Assembly: GCA_032622095.1 (NCBI GenBank)
Contig: CP136069.1
Span: 124,175,950 to 124,239,949, forward strand
DNA length: 64,000 bases
Reading direction: 5' to 3'
From: Siphonodentalium dalli
Lineage: Eukaryota; Mollusca; Scaphopoda; Gadilida; Siphonodentaliidae
Numbering within the stretch: position 1 is the stretch's first letter; each line of letters starts with the position of its first letter. Below the pieces are notes generated by a model, which worked only from the letters and a program-made list of their open reading frames with translations, was not told the origin of the DNA and ran no database searches. Positions 58,065-64,000 of this stretch are shown one piece after another. A program made the translations under genes and the position numbers.

Positions 58065-60130
58065 AATTTATCTTACAATTCGTCCCATAAAAATGCAATA
58101 AAATTCAATTTAAAACAGGAACTATTTTATTACGCGCAACACACAACGTACACAATTCTCAACACGCGACGTTGTGATAAGTCAAATTCTGAGAAATTCA
58201 CGTCACTATTCAAATTCACTTTGGCTGGAATCCGATTCAATGAAGAGGCGACGATATTTTCGTTTCATATGTTCGACATAATTGTCACTTTTAACAGGAT
58301 AATTGTATTATTTTATGGTGCAATCTCCTTGGATAGTGATAGTGTTGGCGAGATGCATTGCCGGAGATGACTGTCCATTCAGAGTTTTGGTGAATTTTGA
58401 ACTTTCCGACACTTCGACAATCGAGTTCTGACTCGCACTAAAATAACCCATTTAGAGGAAATGCAATAAATCACGGACTTTTCGTAAGCATTCTGTTTTA
58501 TATCCTTAACATAAGATAAAATTAATTTGATTTTCCCTTCTGTATTTTATCGAATAAAAATTCGTTCAGTAGCTTTTGATCAAGACCGTACTGAATTACG
58601 GGGAATTCCCTACTTCGCTAAAATAGAAATTGTCAAAATAGTCCGTATTCGTGCGCGCTGTAAACAATGTGTAAACTTCGTTCCTTTTTCGATTTCCAAA
58701 CATTTTTGGGTGGTTATTTTGAGCTTTTTGGGCCCTGTCTCCACATTTTGTCAACTTTATTGAACTAATTATTGATTATTTTACATTCGTAGCACACGAG
58801 TATATTATTTTACGACTTTTAGTTGGTTATTTAGACGTTTTGTTTTGAAAACAAGCCAGTTGTCGAAACGCACGTGCACCAGCTGTTGCCATCGAAGATA
58901 TCCTTGTTGCCATCCAGGATACAAGATCGGAAACCGCCTAGTCGTTTTCGCGTGTATTTGATGAAATATAGCTATATTGTAAGATAAAGATGGTTATTCA
59001 TGTCGTTTTGGAAACACCAGCGCAGGCATTATTATATTTTTCAAAAAATATATTTGTTCTTGAATGTTTCATACACACACTGGTTTTTTCTCAAATCACT
59101 CGTATTAGCCAAACACCGCGAAAATGACAACTTTCGAAAAAAATAACGGTACTTGTATCAGTTTGCCCTACCAGCATCATAGCAATTCCACAGGACCACC
59201 AGCATCATAGCATATTATAGCAGGACCACTTGACCAGAGCTGATTCTGTCGAGTCCATATAAGGTGCAGGTCGCAGTCAGAGACTTAATTAATTGTCACC
59301 AGTATTGGCAAAGCGTGTGTATATATTCTTCTGGACGGATGTTCGGAAAATATAAGCAGACAAGAGACAGATGAACACACAATAAAAGTTCTGAACGATT
59401 CTTATTCACGTGCGATGAACTATACTTGTCAATGAATATTTAGTAAAGAAAGGGTTAATTATCTGTTTAACTCGACCTCTTGGTAAAAAGAGCCCGGGAC
59501 ATGTCAAATTGAACTGATCGACGTTGCTTCGTCCTTATCTTTGCATAATGTGTTATGAACCAGGTTCGGGAAAACGTATGGACCATCGTAACTTGTATTG
59601 GGTGCTGCTACTTTGTACTTTCTGTATAGAGATTCGTCTCGCGGTGAACACCACAGGAATTGTTTAATTTACTTCGCGCTGTACAAAGCAAGACATAACT
59701 AATAAATGTTGGTGATGACCAAAACGTTTTATGATACGACAATACGGTATTTATACCACAAGGTACAGCGATCAGCGTTGTTTGCTGACCATTCGTGGTA
59801 AATCTTTATTTACATACCATCGGTTTCAACATGCAAAATTCCATCATTGGAGAACTATCAACAATGATTATTACAGCAAATTATATCTATTTCTCCATGC
59901 TCTTCCTGGTGATGATATTTTACAGATTTTTATAAGTTTTGCACACAATTTACCCACTGCGAATGCATTGGGTACATTTAATGCGCACATACGTATACAC
60001 TGCTTCTAAAGGAAACGGTTGCCATGTGCGCGTGCCAAAAAGATGGAAAGTACGTGCACAGTGTAATGGTATGTTATTGGGGGAGCATACTCGATGGAGG
60101 GCACTCTATATCTCAAGTGTTTGGCTATAT
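58065..60130. other. Interval without a supported gene
   Basis: Includes the dispersed repeat at 59108-59230 (partner of 9085-9200). Frames of 60-105 codons are open, but none is recognised. Confidence 0.4.
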
Positions 60131-60138
60131 AGCGCGGT

Positions 60139-60370
60139 CACTTGAACAAATATCAACTGATTTGATTAACATTCGGTATATGGGAATTGTTCTACAATAT
60201 TGTGATCAAGTTCAGGAACCGACCAGGTAGTCTACTTTGAGTGGTGTTACGGCCATTAATATTGCTAATGTTCGTGAATTTTGATCACGGTGATAGCGCG
60301 GTAACTTGAACAAATACCAAAGGATTTTATTGATATTCTGTATATATATGAGACTTGCTCAACGATATTG
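60139..60370. repeat. Tandem 'gcgcggt(c/a)acttgaacaaat' repeat, about 158-bp period
   Basis: Two copies, at 60135-60205 and 60294-60365, each continuing 'atttgattaacattcggtat' / 'attttattgatattctgtat'. Confidence 0.75.
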
Positions 60371-61006
60371 GCTGTGGACACACGTACCACAGTAGCGATG
60401 GCATAGTAGGTGTGACAATTTATTATGGTGGAGTTTGGTGACAATTGGTTGTCATAATTAATATGCCATAGCAAGCCATGTCGCACTTTGCAAATTCGCA
60501 CAATGAGTCTACCAAGCTCTACCAGCGACGGTCGACCTCTCAAGGATGTATCTACATGTTACCTGCATGAGTGTCTTGTCGATGTTGATCTGTACTCAAC
60601 CCGCAGTGTTATATTTTGCATGCTAATACACAAGTCCACTTGATAACTTAATGAATAACCCATCTCAACAGCCATGATTATTCTTACTAATGAAATTAAT
60701 ATAAGTAGATAAACATGCATGCATTGAGATCATATAAAAAAACGTACCACAATAATGATACGTGAGTCACCACCAAACACCATCATGTAAATATTTCTCA
60801 TCATGTCTTGATCATGTTCTCTTTATTCTATGCATTGACCACTTTTGATGATTCATTTAATTACTTCATGTTTCCAATCCATATTGAAAATATCCATAAC
60901 TTAAGAACAACCGCCAAGTCCATTTGTGAGGTTCCACTATATCTATTATATGTTGAGTCGGAGTCCAGTTGCTTCCCTATCTTGGTTTCTAACCACCGTC
61001 TGAAAT
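60371..61006 (+). other. Putative 5' UTR region of the intact LINE
   Basis: No conserved coding sequence was recognised. A small plus-strand frame (60808-61017, 69 codons) ends with TGA just inside the start of the LINE ORF, overlapping it by 11 bases. It could be a remnant of an upstream ORF or a chance frame. The 5' boundary of the element is not identifiable. Confidence 0.4.
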
Positions 61007-64000
61007 ATGACGTGTGACTTGAGCCAATATAGGGCAGCAATAGGTATCTTCGACTCAGCAAAACGACCACTAGCCCCCAAAACTGTGAAAAACAGCACCC
61101 TTCACTTCGGAAAATGCTTCAGTCCACCAAACGCAAGGTCGTTATTCCTGATTGCGCTCTTTTTATTACTATTATCCGGCGATATACATACAAACCCGGG
61201 ACCGTTGTCTCAGACCATAAACGTTGAGAATTCTATCTCAATTTTCCATTATAACATAAGGAGTATCCGTAATAAACTTGAAAAGATTGCAGACCTTATA
61301 AACGAATATGACATTTTATGTTTCACCGAAACGCATCTTGACCCGTCTTATCCTTCAAATCAATTAGAAATCGATGGATTTTGTACCCCAATTCGCGAAG
61401 ACCGAGATTCAGACGGCGGCGGAATATGTGTAATGTTCGCCGATCACTTAATATTTAATCGTAAAACCGAATTAGAATTCGACTCTTCTTGTCTCTGGTT
61501 TGAAATCCACTCAAAGAAAACTCGTATTGTTCTTGGAGTATCGTACAGATCTGCACAATTCTGCTCTCAAAATTATTGGGAACACCTGGAATCCTCAATA
61601 TCAGACGCTCTCGACATTTCCGAATACGTTGTCATTACAGGAGATTTTAACTCCAATTTCATGGATAGTTCATCGAAGTTGAAAAATATAACGGATGGTT
61701 TCAGCATGAAAAATTCAATAATGGTCCCCACGAGAGTGACCTCCACCTCAAGCACGTTACTTGACCCAATTATTACTTCAAACTCTCTCCGTGTAATAGA
61801 TGCCGATGTCCTAGATCTCGGAGTTTCAGACCACTTAGGTGTATATGCTACAATAACATTTGAAAACACGACCGCAGCGTCATTTCTAAGACAAGTGTGG
61901 AACTACAGAAAAGCTAACTTTTCCCATGCAAATAACCTACTTGCTAATGTCAACTGGGATGACCTCATAACACATGCATCGGATGTGAACACAGCTGCCA
62001 ATAACTTTCAATTAGAATTTCTGTCCATAATGGCGAAAACAATTCCACAGTCGTACATTACAGTAAGAACTTCTGATAAAATCTGGTTCAACTCGGACAT
62101 CCGTTTTGAGATACGAAAACGTGACAGAGTTAGGAAAAAAGCCATGAAAAATGAAAACCCTGAAATCTGGAGAAAATACAAAAATATAAGAAACAAAGTC
62201 AATAACATGAAGAAGCACGCAAAAATTAAATTTGAAGAAAACCTAGAAGAACGAATAAGAGAAGCGTCCAACCCGCGAGACTTTTGGCGAATAATGCATT
62301 ACCTACTAAACAAGAAACGAACAAAAAATATCCCCCCACTATACAGCTCCTCCGGTACTATCTCTGCTAACAATAAGACATATGCAATAGATGATAATGA
62401 AAAAGCCAAAATCTTAAACGACAGCTTCATTGCAAATTCTACAATTAATGGTGCTAAAAATAACCTGCCTAATTTTCCGAAACGCACCGCAAACACCATG
62501 CCTGACTTGATCTTCACAGAAACCGAGGTTGAAACAGCCATCAAATCTTTTAAACTTAACAAAGCCCACGGGCACGATGGGATTAGCGTTAGAATGCTCC
62601 GCGAAACAGCAAAATCGATAGCTCACCCACTGGTCCTTCTATTCAGGAAATCTATCAATACAGAGAAATTCCCAAACTCCTGGAAATCCGCAAACGTGAT
62701 CCCGATTTTCAAAAAAGACGATCCAGCTGACGCCAAAAATTATCGACCAATATCCCTTTTACCATGTGTATCTAAAATTTTTGAGAAAGTTGTTCTGAAA
62801 CAGATTAGTAAGTTTTTCATCGAAAATGAGCTCTTGTATTTCCATCAATCCGGTTTTCTCCCAGGTCACAGTACAACATACCAACTATTAGACCTATACC
62901 ACAACTTGTGCCAAACCCTCGATAAAGGACTATTTACATGTTCCATATTCTGTGATATATCCAAAGCTTTTGAAAGGGTTTGGCACAGGGGACTGATACA
63001 TAAATTGAAAGCTTATGGATTAAAAGGAACGACTTTAAATTGGATAGAAGACTACCTAGATAACCGGACGCAAAGAGTCCTAGTCAATGACATATTTTCA
63101 AAATATGAGGTCATCCCAGCAGGAGTGCCCCAGGGATCTATCCTGGGACCTTTCTTGTTCCTTGTCTATATAAATGATCTAGCCGATGGTATTGAATCGG
63201 TAACGAGAATGTACGCTGATGACACTTGCCTCACGAATAGCCACTTTGATATTAATATACTTGAAGGTACTATGAACAGCGACTTAGACAAAATTACAGC
63301 GTGGTCCAAAAACTGGCTGGTCAGCTTTAATCCAATTAAAACAGTTGGAATGTCCTTCTCATTGGTTGCTCCATCTACAGAGAATCCGAACCTCAAATTC
63401 GTGGGAAATTCAATCGACTTTGTGGACAAGCATAAACATTTAGGTCTGGAACTCCAATCAAATCTCAAATGGAACGCCCACATCGAAGGCTCTGTCAAAA
63501 AGATTGCCTCGCGCCTATCTCAACTTCGTCGCATCAAATATCAACTAAACAGGAAAACCATCGAAATTATTTACAAAACATACATTTTACCACTATTTGA
63601 TTATTCAGATGCCGTTTGGGACAATGCCTCTAACTATATGTTAGAAAAGCTTGACCGGCTTCATATCGATGCTGGCCGGATAGTCAGCGGTATCACCCGT
63701 TCTGCCTCGGGTGATGCGGTATTACAGGAAGTTGGATGGCCTTCACTCAATAAAAGACGCCAAACACATAAATTGCAGGCACTCTATAAAATCGTCAACA
63801 ATTTAGCACCAACATATCTATCCACTATACTTCCCCCCAGATCTCATGAAGTTGCAGACTATAATTGGAGACGCCCCAGTAAATTTTATTCATATTACTG
63901 CAATACTGAACACTTCAAACAGTCATTTTTCCCAAAGATGGCCATGGAATGGAACAAACTTCCCAAATTAATCACTGACGTTGACCAATTTTCTACCTTC
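61007..64000 (+). CDS. Intact LINE ORF2: APE endonuclease plus reverse transcriptase (CR1/Jockey-like), runs off window
   Basis: Open for 998 codons from ATG at 61007 to the last base, with no stop; an in-frame TGA lies two codons before the ATG. In order: MTCDLSQYR start; a Leu-rich stretch followed by SGDIHTNPGP (NPGP at residues 63-66), resembling 2A-type peptides; AP endonuclease with HYNIRSIRNK (81-90), FTETHLD (106-112), DGGG (136), VSYR (178), TGDFNSN (211-217) and SDHLGVY (274-280); a basic linker; RT with FKKDDPADAKNYRPISLLP (about 566-584), DISKAFERVWH (650), GVPQGSILGP (706-715) and YADD (736-739); then LVSFNPIKT, KHLGLELQ, PLFDYSDAVWD and FFPKMAMEWNKLP. All catalytic boxes are present. 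It would nick DNA and reverse-transcribe its own RNA at the target. ORF integrity suggests a young, possibly active copy; the C-terminal end lies outside the window. A degenerate relative lies at 2160-5165. Confidence 0.95.
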   Translation, partial: MTCDLSQYRAAIGIFDSAKRPLAPKTVKNSTLHFGKCFSPPNARSLFLIALFLLLLSGDIHTNPGPLSQTINVENSISIFHYNIRSIRNKLEKIADLINEYDILCFTETHLDPSYPSNQLEIDGFCTPIREDRDSDGGGICVMFADHLIFNRKTELEFDSSCLWFEIHSKKTRIVLGVSYRSAQFCSQNYWEHLESSISDALDISEYVVITGDFNSNFMDSSSKLKNITDGFSMKNSIMVPTRVTSTSSTLLDPIITSNSLRVIDADVLDLGVSDHLGVYATITFENTTAASFLRQVWNYRKANFSHANNLLANVNWDDLITHASDVNTAANNFQLEFLSIMAKTIPQSYITVRTSDKIWFNSDIRFEIRKRDRVRKKAMKNENPEIWRKYKNIRNKVNNMKKHAKIKFEENLEERIREASNPRDFWRIMHYLLNKKRTKNIPPLYSSSGTISANNKTYAIDDNEKAKILNDSFIANSTINGAKNNLPNFPKRTANTMPDLIFTETEVETAIKSFKLNKAHGHDGISVRMLRETAKSIAHPLVLLFRKSINTEKFPNSWKSANVIPIFKKDDPADAKNYRPISLLPCVSKIFEKVVLKQISKFFIENELLYFHQSGFLPGHSTTYQLLDLYHNLCQTLDKGLFTCSIFCDISKAFERVWHRGLIHKLKAYGLKGTTLNWIEDYLDNRTQRVLVNDIFSKYEVIPAGVPQGSILGPFLFLVYINDLADGIESVTRMYADDTCLTNSHFDINILEGTMNSDLDKITAWSKNWLVSFNPIKTVGMSFSLVAPSTENPNLKFVGNSIDFVDKHKHLGLELQSNLKWNAHIEGSVKKIASRLSQLRRIKYQLNRKTIEIIYKTYILPLFDYSDAVWDNASNYMLEKLDRLHIDAGRIVSGITRSASGDAVLQEVGWPSLNKRRQTHKLQALYKIVNNLAPTYLSTILPPRSHEVADYNWRRPSKFYSYYCNTEHFKQSFFPKMAMEWNKLPKLITDVDQFSTF

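Overview
The window is eukaryotic nuclear DNA from an AT-rich, repeat-heavy animal genome, most likely a marine invertebrate. The evidence is spliced coding exons with GT/AG borders, several APE-type LINE retrotransposons, MITEs with TIRs, tRNA-derived SINE pieces, and satellite and microsatellite arrays. The interspersed repeats at 44.4-45.6 kb (CAACTTGACGAAGTCAAG hairpin followed by CGTCCGTCCG runs) and the 'cataactccgtcaaa' repeats are of a kind I associate with lophotrochozoans, especially molluscs. I cannot prove the phylum from sequence alone. There are no bacterial operons and no CRISPR array.

Layout. 0-1.2 kb: a 34-bp minisatellite with a ~645-bp higher-order period. 2.2-5.2 kb: a broken minus-strand LINE. 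5.9-8.5 kb: two pieces of another LINE family, one with a twin-priming inversion. 9.5-9.7 kb: a SINE-like piece. 9.87-14.42 kb: a giant palindromic (foldback) element. 15.4-16.0 kb: a tandem repeat ending in a TA tract. 17.0-17.7 kb: an RT fragment. 18.2-19.5 kb: dispersed and tandem repeats. 21.0-22.2 kb: a probable single-exon host gene (coiled coil, minus strand) with an ETS/E2F/GC-box promoter. 24.2-24.6 kb: a CAGGG-ended MITE. 25.0-26.9 kb: two exons of a peptide-type class A GPCR on the plus strand. 27.6 kb: a TA-flanked MITE. 31.4-32.1 kb: a palindromic minisatellite. 33.1-33.8 kb: a LINE tail. 34.5-37.7 kb: palindromic and hairpin repeats. 41.7-43.7 kb: a second large palindrome. 44.4-45.6 kb: CGTCCGTCC repeats. 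46.9-47.5 kb: an RT fragment. 47.7-48.2 kb: a piggyBac-type TTAA MITE. 48.5-52.8 kb: a nested A-B-B'-A' duplication. 53.0-53.5 kb: a LINE tail. 56.8-57.1 kb: a SINE. 57.9 kb: a hairpin element. 61.0-64.0 kb: an uninterrupted LINE ORF2 that runs off the window.

How the parts relate. Only two host genes can be supported, the coiled-coil protein and the GPCR. Most of the rest is mobile DNA. The 2.2-5.2 kb LINE and the 61-64 kb LINE belong to the same group; the first is dead and the second is open for at least 998 codons with APE and RT motifs and a 2A-like NPGP motif. The most unusual feature of the window is its density of inverted-repeat structures, from 120 bp to 4.5 kb. In the largest, the outer arms are almost identical while the inner arms have drifted apart. 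Percent identities given here are estimates by eye.
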